This document shows positions 14,581-22,193 of a stretch of 64,000 nucleotides of DNA, piece by piece. A model generated the notes under the pieces. It did no database searches and was not told the DNA's origin. It worked only from the letters and a program-made list of their open reading frames with translations. The stretch covers positions 1 to 64,000 of the forward strand of contig SHZT01000012.1 of the NCBI GenBank assembly GCA_009692185.1. The letters run 5' to 3'. The stretch comes from Gemmatimonadota bacterium (lineage in GTDB: Bacteria > Gemmatimonadota > Gemmatimonadetes > Gemmatimonadales > GWC2-71-9). The position numbers and the translations under genes were made by a program. Position 1 is the first letter of the stretch; the number at the start of each line of letters is the position of its first letter.

Positions 14581-14610
14581 TTGCGAGCCAGCCGACCCTA
14601 CCCATATACT
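14581..14610 (+). promoter_or_regulatory. Promoter of LpxH-like gene, probably leaderless
   Basis: TTGCGA (14581-14586), an 18-bp spacer and TATACT (14605-14610) end six bases before the GTG at 14617. The expected transcription start coincides with the start codon and there is no ribosome-binding sequence, so the mRNA should be leaderless. Confidence 0.6.
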
Positions 14611-14616
14611 GCCCCC

Positions 14617-15357
14617 GTGCCCCCAAAAGCCGCTGCCGTCGTTTCCGATGCCCACTTGGGACACACTCCCGGTGTCGTTGGAGCCACCTTTCTGGCCTTC
14701 GTGAAAGCCATCCCTGGCATGGCCGACCACTTGGTGATCAACGGGGACCTGTTCGATTTCTGGTTTGAGTACCGGCGGGTGATCCCCCGGGACGCATTCC
14801 CTGCCCTGGCGGCGCTCTCGGATATGAGATCCCGGGGTGTTCGGCTCACCGTAACGGGGGGGAACCACGACCGTTGGGGTGGTGACTTCTGGGTTCGGGA
14901 GTTGGGGGCGGACTTTCACGCCGGACCGGTCGAACTCGACCTGGCTGGTCGGCGAGCCTTCCTGGCTCACGGTGACGGGCTGGCCGAGAGTCGTCTGCTG
15001 AGCCGGGTGATGCACCGCATCACCCGCCACCCGGTCACGACGGGCGCGTTTCGACTGATCCACCCCGACGTTGGCTTCTGGTTGGCTGACCGCCTGTCAG
15101 GAGTGCTGGCCGAGCAGACGAAGACCCCCGCTGCCCTGGCACAGGCGGCGGCCCTGCAGGAAACGTTTGCGCGGGACCTGATGACCCGGCGCCCTGACCT
15201 CGAGTTAGTAGTTCTCGGTCACACGCACCATGCGGTTATTCGGGAGGTTGCGCCCGGGCGATGGTATGTCAATTCTGGCGCGTGGATGGAGGGGTATTCG
15301 TACGCACTGGTGGGCCTGGATGGGCCCGTTCTGCGGAGGTTCGAGCCGTCCTTCTAG
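14617..15357 (+). CDS. LpxH-like UDP-2,3-diacylglucosamine pyrophosphatase / calcineurin-type phosphoesterase
   Basis: The 246-residue metallophosphoesterase has the ordered metal motifs SDAHLGH, NGDLFDFWFEY, GGNHDRW, LAHGDG and LGHTHHA. GDLFDFWFEY and the histidine-rich helix region (VMHRITRHPVT) match LpxH, which cleaves UDP-2,3-diacylglucosamine to lipid X in lipid A synthesis at the inner membrane. No other lpx gene is in the window, so a broader UDP-sugar hydrolase role is possible. GTG at 14617 is set by the promoter spacing. The last codon shares CTAG with the convergent gene. Confidence 0.8.
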   Translation: MPPKAAAVVSDAHLGHTPGVVGATFLAFVKAIPGMADHLVINGDLFDFWFEYRRVIPRDAFPALAALSDMRSRGVRLTVTGGNHDRWGGDFWVRELGADFHAGPVELDLAGRRAFLAHGDGLAESRLLSRVMHRITRHPVTTGAFRLIHPDVGFWLADRLSGVLAEQTKTPAALAQAAALQETFARDLMTRRPDLELVVLGHTHHAVIREVAPGRWYVNSGAWMEGYSYALVGLDGPVLRRFEPSF

Positions 15358-15827
15358 GGGAGCGGAAGGGTGATCCCGGCTCCCATGCCGTGTGGCAGGG
15401 ACCGCACGTCCAGGTCAACAGGAAAATCCCACAACTGGGCTGATACGTAAGCCTCCGCACCCGCCAGGAGGTGGTTGAATGCGAGGAGGACGGCCCAGTC
15501 CTGCACTTCCTGCCGCTTCGCCGCCACCTTGTCGGACCCGGTGCTCTTGAGGTAGTCCAGCCGGTGTACCGACTTGAGCATCATGGTCAGGCTGACACCC
15601 TCCCAGAACACGAACATGGCGCCGGTGACCCGCCGGCCGAGCACCGCCTGTCCCCAGCCGGGCAGCACCAGTGAGCGTGCCACGGCGGACATAGGGGAAA
15701 TCGGGGGCTGAATCCGGAATTGGGGGACCTTGACCGTGTCGCGGAATTGCGACGAGTCCGGACGCTGGGCCGGAACCGGGAACGGGCTCTGGCCGCGCAG
15801 CGGCGCGAACGGCGTAGCGAGGAACAC
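15354..15827 (-). CDS. DUF5683-type membrane-associated protein
   Basis: The 157-residue protein starts at GTG 15827, just after the tRNA-Sec gene; the longer frame would run through the tRNA and is not used. After a short hydrophobic start and a proline-rich region (30-55) comes AVARSLVLPGWGQAVLGRR and GAMFVFWEGVSL, the membrane-hairpin signature of DUF5683 proteins, and a C-terminal strand ending AGITLPLP. Function unknown. It may be co-transcribed with tRNA-Sec and ridA. Confidence 0.65.
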   Translation of the reverse strand: MFLATPFAPLRGQSPFPVPAQRPDSSQFRDTVKVPQFRIQPPISPMSAVARSLVLPGWGQAVLGRRVTGAMFVFWEGVSLTMMLKSVHRLDYLKSTGSDKVAAKRQEVQDWAVLLAFNHLLAGAEAYVSAQLWDFPVDLDVRSLPHGMGAGITLPLP

Positions 15828-15838
15828 CAGGAAAACGG

Positions 15839-15935
15839 TGGCGGGAGCGTGTGGGAATCGAACCCACCGGAGCCACCTCTGGCGTCTCCCGGCAGTTTTG
15901 AAGACTGCGCAGACCACCAGGCCCAATCCGCCCCC
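15839..15935 (-). tRNA. selC: tRNA-Sec (UCA anticodon)
   Basis: The 97-nt sequence folds as a selenocysteine tRNA: 5' acceptor GGGGGCGG against ACGCTCCC with one mismatch, a six-pair D stem with a four-base loop (TGGGCC/TGGT/GGTCTG, using wobbles), anticodon stem GCAGT/ACTGC around CTTCAAA (anticodon TCA), a long variable arm, T arm GTGGG-TTCGATT-CCCAC, and encoded GCCA 3' end. Eight-pair acceptor, long D stem and long variable arm are specific to tRNA-Sec. It lies 8 nt after ridA on the same strand. The organism should therefore decode UGA as selenocysteine; selA, selB and selD are not in this window. Confidence 0.93.
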
Positions 15936-15943
15936 GTTGTTGT

Positions 15944-16321
15944 TCACCGCTTTCGTGCGACGGCGTCGATTTCCACGCGCGCTCCCTTGGGAAGCTGGGA
16001 CACGGCCACCGTGGACCGAGCCGGTCGGTGCGCGCCGAAATGGTGCTGATACACCTCGTTCATGGCCGAAAAATCGGCCATGTCCACCAGGAAAACGGTG
16101 GTTTTCGCCACGCTGCCCAGTCCGCTCCCGGCGCCTTCGAGCACCGCCGACAGATTGCGGAGGACCCTGTCCGTCTGCTCAGCCACGCCGCCGGGGACAA
16201 TCTCCATGGTCTTGGGGTCGAGGCCGATCTGCCCGGCGGTGTAGACGGTCTGGTCAACGACGATCGCCTGGCTGTAGGGGCCGATCGCCTTCGGGGCATC
16301 CTCGGTAGTGACAACCTGCAT
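15944..16321 (-). CDS. ridA: RidA-family enamine/imine deaminase
   Basis: The 125-residue protein has the YjgF/YER057c/UK114 fold markers AIGPYSQAIVV near the start, VYTAGQIGLDP and RSTVAVSQLPKGARVEIDAVA at the end, including the arginine and glutamate that bind the 2-aminoacrylate-type substrate. RidA hydrolyses reactive imines released by PLP enzymes. It follows tatD by 15 nt and immediately precedes tRNA-Sec. Confidence 0.93.
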   Translation of the reverse strand: MQVVTTEDAPKAIGPYSQAIVVDQTVYTAGQIGLDPKTMEIVPGGVAEQTDRVLRNLSAVLEGAGSGLGSVAKTTVFLVDMADFSAMNEVYQHHFGAHRPARSTVAVSQLPKGARVEIDAVARKR

Positions 16322-16336
16322 TCAGGTTTCTCCGTT

Positions 16337-17110
16337 TTACGGGTTCGACAGGGCCAGGACGCGCGGGCCGAAGCACCGGGCTGCGTTGGCCGTGGTCTGT
16401 TCGGCGACGAATGCTGCTGGCTCGCCGCGAATTTCCGCGACGCGGGCCGCTACGTCCCTCACCCATGCCGGTTCGTTGCGCTTCCCGCGGTGCGGGACTG
16501 GTGCAAGGTACGGGGCGTCCGTCTCGACGAGAAGGCGGTCGAGCGGGACTGCGGCCAGGCGGTCGGCCAGGGCCCAATTCCTGAACGTCACCATGCCGCT
16601 GAATGAGAAGTACGCGCCGATGCCCATCCCTGCCTCGAACACCTTGGGCCCGGAGCTGAACGAGTGCAGAACGATGGCCGCGCGCGATTGCCGCAGGATG
16701 GCGGCCATGTCGTCGTCGGATTCCCGGGAATGAACGACTACGGGCTTTCCGGCTTCTGCGGCCAGGGCGAGTTGGGCCTCGAACGCAGACCGTTGCGCCT
16801 CGCGGGGGGAGAAATCGTAGTGGTAGTCCAGGCCCGTCTCCCCTACTGCCACGACGGATGGGTCGGAAAGCGCCGCCGCTATCGCTTCCGCGGTCTCGGG
16901 CGTCCAGGTCTTCGCCTCGTGCGGATGGACGCCGGCGGTGGCGGAAAAACCGTGCATCGAGGCGACGGCTATGGCGCTGCGGGTGCCTGGAAGGGAGTCA
17001 GCGATGACAATGACGTGGGAAACACCACCGGCCCTGGCCCGCGCGACGACATCCGCGCGGTCGGCGTCAAACTGTGCGTCGGCGAGGTGGCAGTGGGTGT
17101 CGACCAGCAC
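16337..17110 (-). CDS. tatD: TatD-family metal-dependent DNase
   Basis: The 257-residue TIM-barrel hydrolase shows all metal-site motifs: DTHCHL (3-8), GETGLDYHYDFS, VVVHSRESD, IVLHSFSS and VETDAPYLAP. The family has 3'-5' DNase and D-aminoacyl-tRNA-related activities. The start lies two bases after the secF stop, so it belongs to the secDF-containing chain. Confidence 0.95.
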   Translation of the reverse strand: MLVDTHCHLADAQFDADRADVVARARAGGVSHVIVIADSLPGTRSAIAVASMHGFSATAGVHPHEAKTWTPETAEAIAAALSDPSVVAVGETGLDYHYDFSPREAQRSAFEAQLALAAEAGKPVVVHSRESDDDMAAILRQSRAAIVLHSFSSGPKVFEAGMGIGAYFSFSGMVTFRNWALADRLAAVPLDRLLVETDAPYLAPVPHRGKRNEPAWVRDVAARVAEIRGEPAAFVAEQTTANAARCFGPRVLALSNP

Positions 17111-17112
17111 CC

Positions 17113-18114
17113 TCAGTCGCCGTCGGTGGCGATCCGGGGCCGACGGACGGCCGGCGTCGATGTCGATGGCCGGGGTGCCGGGGCGCCTTTGACCGGGGCT
17201 CCGTCGTCCGCCGGCCAGCGCTGGCGGATGTACATGAGCAGCACGGGCGCGATAAACATGGACGAGAAGATGCCGGTGAAGACGCCGAAGAACATGACGA
17301 TCGCGAAGGGCCGGATCACTTCGCCGCCGAAGATGGCCAGCGTGGCCATGGTGGACAGCGACGTGCCGTGGGTGAGTACCGTGCGCGGCAGGGTCTCGTT
17401 GATCGACAGGTTGAGGATGCTGGCCAGGTCGAGCTTCAGGCGCTTGTGCTCGTTCTCACGGACGCGGTCGAAAATGATCACGGTTTCGTTGAGCGAGAGG
17501 CCGAGCACCGAGAGCAGGGCGCCCACGATGACCAGGCTGACCTCGAGGTTCATCAGGCTGATGAACATGACGGTACCCAGCACGTCGTGCGCTGTGGCCC
17601 CGATCGAGGCAAGCCCGAACCTCCATTCGAACCGGATCGCCAGGTACGCCAGGATGGCGATGAACGACAGCGCGATGGCCAGGAACGCCTTCTGGCGAAG
17701 CTCGCCCCCGACCTTGGGACTCATCGCTTCACTGCGCTTGACCTCGTACTGGCCCGGCTGGAGCGTCTGGTCGAGCGCGGTCCGGACGGCCGCCACGGTT
17801 GTTTCGGTGTTCTCGGAAACGGCCTCGCTGTGCGTGGACCGCGCGCGGATGAGGTAGGCCCGGTCGCTGCCGAACGACTGGATCTCGGCGCCAGTCAAGC
17901 CGTTGGCGTCCAGCGCTGCCCGGAGCTGCCCCACGTCCACCGGGACCTGGCTCTCGATCTGGACCAGGGTGCCGCCAGTGAACTCGATGCTGTACGTCAG
18001 CCCGCGAACGAGCAGGAGAACGAGGCCGGGAATGAAAAACGCCGCCGTCAGCATGTAGGCGTGCTTGCGGACGCCGATAAAGTCGAAGCGGGTGTTGGAA
18101 AAGAGGTGGCGCAT
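17113..18114 (-). CDS. secF: Protein-export membrane protein SecF
   Basis: The 333-residue SecF has six membrane segments and the domain order expected: RFDFIGVRKHAYML and first helix, a periplasmic P1 region beginning YSIEFTGGTLVQIE, then the SecD/SecF domain with NETVIIFDRVRENE and NLSINETLPRTVLTHGTS. With SecD it uses the proton gradient to pull preproteins out of SecYEG. The tail (about 305-333) is proline-rich and basic. It is three bases downstream of secD. Confidence 0.97.
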   Translation of the reverse strand: MRHLFSNTRFDFIGVRKHAYMLTAAFFIPGLVLLLVRGLTYSIEFTGGTLVQIESQVPVDVGQLRAALDANGLTGAEIQSFGSDRAYLIRARSTHSEAVSENTETTVAAVRTALDQTLQPGQYEVKRSEAMSPKVGGELRQKAFLAIALSFIAILAYLAIRFEWRFGLASIGATAHDVLGTVMFISLMNLEVSLVIVGALLSVLGLSLNETVIIFDRVRENEHKRLKLDLASILNLSINETLPRTVLTHGTSLSTMATLAIFGGEVIRPFAIVMFFGVFTGIFSSMFIAPVLLMYIRQRWPADDGAPVKGAPAPRPSTSTPAVRRPRIATDGD

Positions 18115-18117
18115 GGA

Positions 18118-19749
18118 TCAGATGCTCAGGGTTTCCATGGTGGGGCGGCGCTTCAGCCAGACCATGAAGAACGTTCGAGTAATGAAGATCGCGGTGATCA
18201 TCGAGGCGAGGACGCCCAAAATGAGCGTGACCGCGAATCCCTTCACCGGACCGGTGCCGAACTGGTAGAGGAACATGGACGTGAGAATGGCGCAGACGTT
18301 CGAGTCCACGATCGCGTTCATGGCGCGCCGGAATCCCTGGTCGACGGCCAGCGGGATGGTCTTCCCCGCCGCCAGTTCCTCCCGTATTCGCTCGAAGATC
18401 AGCACGTTGGCGTCCACCGCGATGCCGATCGACAACACGAACCCGGCGAGACCCGGCAGCGTGAGCGTGGCGCCGAACGCGCCCAGCCCACCCAGCGTGA
18501 GGAGGACGTAGAACCCGAGCGCGGCGATGGCGAGGAGGCCGGCAATGCGGTAGTAGGCGGCCATGATGATGATGACGGCGATGGTTCCGTACACACCCGC
18601 CGTGATGCCGTCGTGAATGGAGTCTGCCCCGAGGCTGGGGCCGACGGTCCGTTCTTCCACGATTATCAGGGGCGCGGGCAACGATCCCGCACGGAGCACG
18701 AGCGCCAAGTCCTGCGCCTGCTGGAGCGGACCGGAACCCATTTCGATCTGTCCGCGCTGGTTGATCTGGCTTCGAATCACCGGCGGCCGGCCCTGGACTC
18801 GTCCGTCCAGCACGATGGCCATGTAGTCGCCGATATGACGCGCGGTTTCGCGGCCGAAGATACGGCCGCCCTGCCGGTTCAACTGGAAATTGACGACCGG
18901 CTGGTTATACACCGGGTCCACCTGCGCGCGCGCATCGGCCAGGTACTCCCCGGTGATGATGGGCCGGGCCTGGACCGCGTACAGCGCCTTGTAGGACCGC
19001 GCCCCCTGGGACGTTGACTGGGCCGCCCACAGGAGATCGAGGCCGCGGGGAATCAGGCGCCGCACTTCCGGCAGATGAATGAGGCTGTCGGCCCGCGGGT
19101 ATTCCTCATCGGGCACGAGGTACTCGCCGGGCTCGCTGCCGTTGAACAGGAGCGACGAAAGAGCCGTCCCGGTTTCGGCGGTGTCCTTGGCTGCTCCCTT
19201 GACTTTGCCCGAGTCTCTGCCGAGGAGCTTCTCGACCGCGCCGGCGCCGACCGGAGCCGCGCCCGGGCCACTGCGGATGCCCATGCGGCGCAGTTCCGCG
19301 TCGATGGCGGCAATGGCGTCCCGGAACTGGTTCTGCATATCCACGATGCGGAACTCGAGGAATGCGGACCGCTGGACGATGTCCTTGGCGCGCGCGGCGT
19401 TCCCCATGCCGGCGAGCTCGACCACGATGCGGTTATTCCCGACTTTCTGCACCAGCGGCTCGGCAACGCCGAACTCATCGACGCGGGTTCGCACAACCGT
19501 GAGCGCGCGGTCCAGGGCGCCGGCCGGGTCCACGACCGTCCCCTTGGACTGATCGATTTCCAGCGCCAGGTGGATACCGCCCTGCAGGTCGAGTCCCCGC
19601 TTCAGCGATACCCGCCGTTCGACGGTGTCGCGCATGACGCCGTCGGCCCCTGGCGCGCGGCGCGTAACATTGCGCGGCCAGAGCGAAAACGCGGCGGCCG
19701 CGACGATCAGGCCGATGAAGATGAGGCGGCTTTGTATAGTCGAAAACAT
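18118..19749 (-). CDS. secD: Protein-export membrane protein SecD
   Basis: The 543-residue SecD has one N-terminal helix, the signature GLDLQGGIHLALEID, the large periplasmic domain (AEPLVQKVGNNRIVVELAG) and five C-terminal helices with GFVLSIGIAVDANVLIFERI, the proton-path aspartate region. An internal stretch of about 190-220 (GAVEKLLGRDSGKVKGAAK) looks like a flexible insertion. It is followed by secF and, 50 bp upstream, ribF ends; this gap could hold a minor promoter. Confidence 0.97.
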   Translation of the reverse strand: MFSTIQSRLIFIGLIVAAAAFSLWPRNVTRRAPGADGVMRDTVERRVSLKRGLDLQGGIHLALEIDQSKGTVVDPAGALDRALTVVRTRVDEFGVAEPLVQKVGNNRIVVELAGMGNAARAKDIVQRSAFLEFRIVDMQNQFRDAIAAIDAELRRMGIRSGPGAAPVGAGAVEKLLGRDSGKVKGAAKDTAETGTALSSLLFNGSEPGEYLVPDEEYPRADSLIHLPEVRRLIPRGLDLLWAAQSTSQGARSYKALYAVQARPIITGEYLADARAQVDPVYNQPVVNFQLNRQGGRIFGRETARHIGDYMAIVLDGRVQGRPPVIRSQINQRGQIEMGSGPLQQAQDLALVLRAGSLPAPLIIVEERTVGPSLGADSIHDGITAGVYGTIAVIIIMAAYYRIAGLLAIAALGFYVLLTLGGLGAFGATLTLPGLAGFVLSIGIAVDANVLIFERIREELAAGKTIPLAVDQGFRRAMNAIVDSNVCAILTSMFLYQFGTGPVKGFAVTLILGVLASMITAIFITRTFFMVWLKRRPTMETLSI

Positions 19750-19799
19750 TCGAGTCCGTAGAGGGTGAGCGAACCGTAATGACTAGCGGTGCGCGGTCA

Positions 19800-20696
19800 T
19801 CATGTCAACGCAGCCCGCGCGGCGCTGAAGTCCTTGTCCAGCTGGGTTTTGAGGGCGTTCGGAGAGTCGAACTGCATGACGTCCCGGAGCCGCGACACCC
19901 AGGACACCTTGACGGTTGTTCCGTACAGGTCCGCCGCGACGTCCAGGAGATGCACTTCGAGGGAACGAGCGGTCTCGCCGAAGGTCGGCCGCGCGCCGAG
20001 ATGCATCATTCCCCCGGCGCTGCCGTTGGCCCACTCGGCGCGCACCGCATACACGCCGTCGGGTGGCAGGAGTTTCCGGCGGTCGGGGGCTGCCAGGTTG
20101 ATCGTGCGGTACCCCAGGTCCCTGCCCCGTCCGGCTCCGTGAATCACCTCGGAGGTGAATGCGTACCGACGGCCGAGCATGCTTGCCGCGGTGTCGAGGT
20201 CCCCGCCGGCGACCGCCCGCCGGACCAGCGTGGACGACACGGCCTTGCCTCCGACGCTCACCGGCTCCACGACGTCCACACTGAATCCCATCTCGGCGCC
20301 GAGCGTCCGAAGCGTGTGCTCGTCCCCCGTCCGGCCCCGGCCGAACCCGTGATCGTGTCCGATCACCAGCTCGCGCACGGCGAACCGCTGGGTGAGGCCA
20401 CGGATGAACTCGTGCGGCGCCAGCTGTGACGTCTCCCGGGTGAATTCATGGAATATCAGGCGGTCGAGATCGCTCTGGGCCAGGATTTCGCGACGCTCGT
20501 CGGCCAGGGTGAGCAATGGCGGGGCCGCCGCGGGGTTGACGATCTCCAGCGGATGGGGCTCGAACGTGATCAGGACGCTTTGGTGGCCGGCGCGTTTGGC
20601 GCGCCGGGCAATCTCCTCCAGCACGCGCCGGTGTCCCAGGTGCACGCCGTCGAACGTGCCGACGGTGACGACGGCGCCCCGCTCGCCCGCCGTCAC
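19800..20696 (-). CDS. ribF: Bifunctional riboflavin kinase/FAD synthetase
   Basis: The N-terminal half is an adenylyltransferase (VTVGTFDGVHLGHRRVL, ITFEPHP, ELVIGHDHGFGRGRTG) and the C-terminal half a flavokinase (IHGAGRGRDLGYRTINL, DGVYAV, EVHLLDV), making FMN and then FAD from riboflavin. GTG at 20696 overlaps the truB stop as GTGA and yields 298 residues; a longer frame upstream is the shadow of truB. ribF after truB is a common arrangement. Confidence 0.96.
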   Translation of the reverse strand: MTAGERGAVVTVGTFDGVHLGHRRVLEEIARRAKRAGHQSVLITFEPHPLEIVNPAAAPPLLTLADERREILAQSDLDRLIFHEFTRETSQLAPHEFIRGLTQRFAVRELVIGHDHGFGRGRTGDEHTLRTLGAEMGFSVDVVEPVSVGGKAVSSTLVRRAVAGGDLDTAASMLGRRYAFTSEVIHGAGRGRDLGYRTINLAAPDRRKLLPPDGVYAVRAEWANGSAGGMMHLGARPTFGETARSLEVHLLDVAADLYGTTVKVSWVSRLRDVMQFDSPNALKTQLDKDFSAARAALT

Positions 20697-21550
20697 GCGT
20701 CCAGCACGACCTTGGGGTGCAGAAAACCGTCCAGCGGCTGGGCAACCCCGACGAGTTCGGCGCCGGCGAGCAGGGCGACGGGGGCGACGGCCGACCCGCC
20801 GCCGGGAATCGCGCGGCCATGGCGAACGAACTCCCGTGCGGAATCGTCGAGCTGCACGGCGTCGAGATGCGCCACGGCTTCCGCGGCGGGCCGGAGCGCG
20901 ACGTCCCCGCTCACCACGGCCTCCAGCGTCACGGCCTGCCCGACCTGGAAGGGACCGATCGCCACGCGGCGGAGTTCGCGAAGATGCGCGCCGCAACCAA
21001 GGCGCTCCCCCAGGTCGCGGGCCATGGCTCGCACATACACGCCGCTACCGACCCTCGCGTCGAACGCGAGATCTGATCCCGAGCGCCGGGTGAGCGCGAA
21101 CCGCTGGACATCTACCAATGCGGGCGCCAGGGCGACGGCAATGCCGCGCCGCGCCAGGCGGTGCGCCGGATGCCCACCCACCTTTTTCGCCGAGTAGACC
21201 GGCGGTTGCTGTTCGTACTGCCCGGTCAGTCCCTCCATGGCGGTAGCAATGTCCTGGTCGGTGATACTGCGCCAGGCCTCGGAGTTGCTGAGGGGCTCGC
21301 CGGTATGATCGTCGGTCGTCGTGGCCATGCCGAGGGAAATCGTTCCGGTGTACGCCTTGGGCAGGCTGGCCAGAAACTGGACGAGGCGGGTTGCCCGGCC
21401 AACGAACACGAGGAGCAGGCCGGTCGCGAAGGGGTCGAGCGTACCGGTATGGCCCACGCGGCGGGTGTTAAACCGCTTGCGGACGCACGCGACGACGTCA
21501 TGCGACGTCGGACCGCTCGGCTTGTCCACCGGGAGGAATCCGTCGCGCAC
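20693..21550 (-). CDS. truB: tRNA pseudouridine(55) synthase
   Basis: The 285-residue enzyme isomerises U55 in the T loop of tRNAs. DKPSGPTSHDVV and VGHTGTLDPFATGLLLVFVGRATRL contain the catalytic aspartate; YTGTISLGMATTTDD and ARVGSGVYVRAMARDLGE follow as in all TruB proteins. The C terminus is a short PUA-like tail. It sits one base after rbfA. Confidence 0.97.
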   Translation of the reverse strand: MRDGFLPVDKPSGPTSHDVVACVRKRFNTRRVGHTGTLDPFATGLLLVFVGRATRLVQFLASLPKAYTGTISLGMATTTDDHTGEPLSNSEAWRSITDQDIATAMEGLTGQYEQQPPVYSAKKVGGHPAHRLARRGIAVALAPALVDVQRFALTRRSGSDLAFDARVGSGVYVRAMARDLGERLGCGAHLRELRRVAIGPFQVGQAVTLEAVVSGDVALRPAAEAVAHLDAVQLDDSAREFVRHGRAIPGGGSAVAPVALLAGAELVGVAQPLDGFLHPKVVLDA

Positions 21551-21551
21551 G

Positions 21552-21914
21552 CTACGGCTCGTCGCGCTTGAGGTCCGAGAGGAGCCGGTTGATGTGGGCG
21601 GCGTGCTCCAGGCCGCGGTCGAGCTCGAACTTGAGGTCGGGCGCCGTCCGGAGCGACAGGGTGCGGGCGAGCCGCGTCCGCAGAAACCCCCGCGCGCTGT
21701 CCAGGCCGTCGAGGGCGCTCACCTTTTCCTGCTCCGTTCCCATGACGCTGATCCGGACCAGGGCGTGGGTGCCGTCCGCGGACACGCTGACGCCAGTGAC
21801 GGTGACGAACCCCACGCGGGGATCCTTGACCGCCGTGGCGATGCCCTCGGCAATGGATTCATGGATGACGGCGGCGAGGCGTTCGGGCCGGTGCTTGCGT
21901 CCGCGCGGGCTCAC
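21552..21914 (-). CDS. rbfA: 30S ribosome-binding factor A
   Basis: The 120-residue KH-like protein assists late 16S rRNA 5'-end maturation. HRPERLAAVIHESIAEGI at the start, DPRVGFVTVTGVSVSADG and the closing RTAPDLKFELDRGLEHAAHI are family hallmarks. Its start overlaps the DUF503 gene stop by four bases. Confidence 0.96.
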   Translation of the reverse strand: MSPRGRKHRPERLAAVIHESIAEGIATAVKDPRVGFVTVTGVSVSADGTHALVRISVMGTEQEKVSALDGLDSARGFLRTRLARTLSLRTAPDLKFELDRGLEHAAHINRLLSDLKRDEP

Positions 21915-22192
21915 ACGAAGCTCGTCGCGGAATCGATGATGCGGGCCAACGGATTGCCCGCGACGAATTCATCGACCGTGCTGATCACGCTCTGGGCCTG
22001 CCGCCGGTCGGTGGCCACGACGCAGCAGGACAACTCGGCGCGCTGCCACTTGTCCTGGTGCGCGGTTTCCGCGACCGACACATTGAACCGGTCGTGCAGG
22101 CGATCCTTGAGGCTCTTGAGGATTTGCCGCTTGTCCTTCAGCGACTGGCAACCGGCCAGGTGCAGCTCCCAGGTCACGACGCCGACCACCAC
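21911..22192 (-). CDS. ylxP: DUF503 (YlxP-like) protein
   Basis: A 93-residue protein with the DUF503 pattern: VVGVVTWELHLAGCQSLKDK, KSLKDRLHDRFNVSVAE, and CCVVATDRRQAQSVIS. It is nearly always found between infB and rbfA, as here, and is thought to act in ribosome assembly, though no activity is proved. One base separates it from infB. Confidence 0.93.
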   Translation of the reverse strand: MVVGVVTWELHLAGCQSLKDKRQILKSLKDRLHDRFNVSVAETAHQDKWQRAELSCCVVATDRRQAQSVISTVDEFVAGNPLARIIDSATSFV

Positions 22193-22193
22193 G

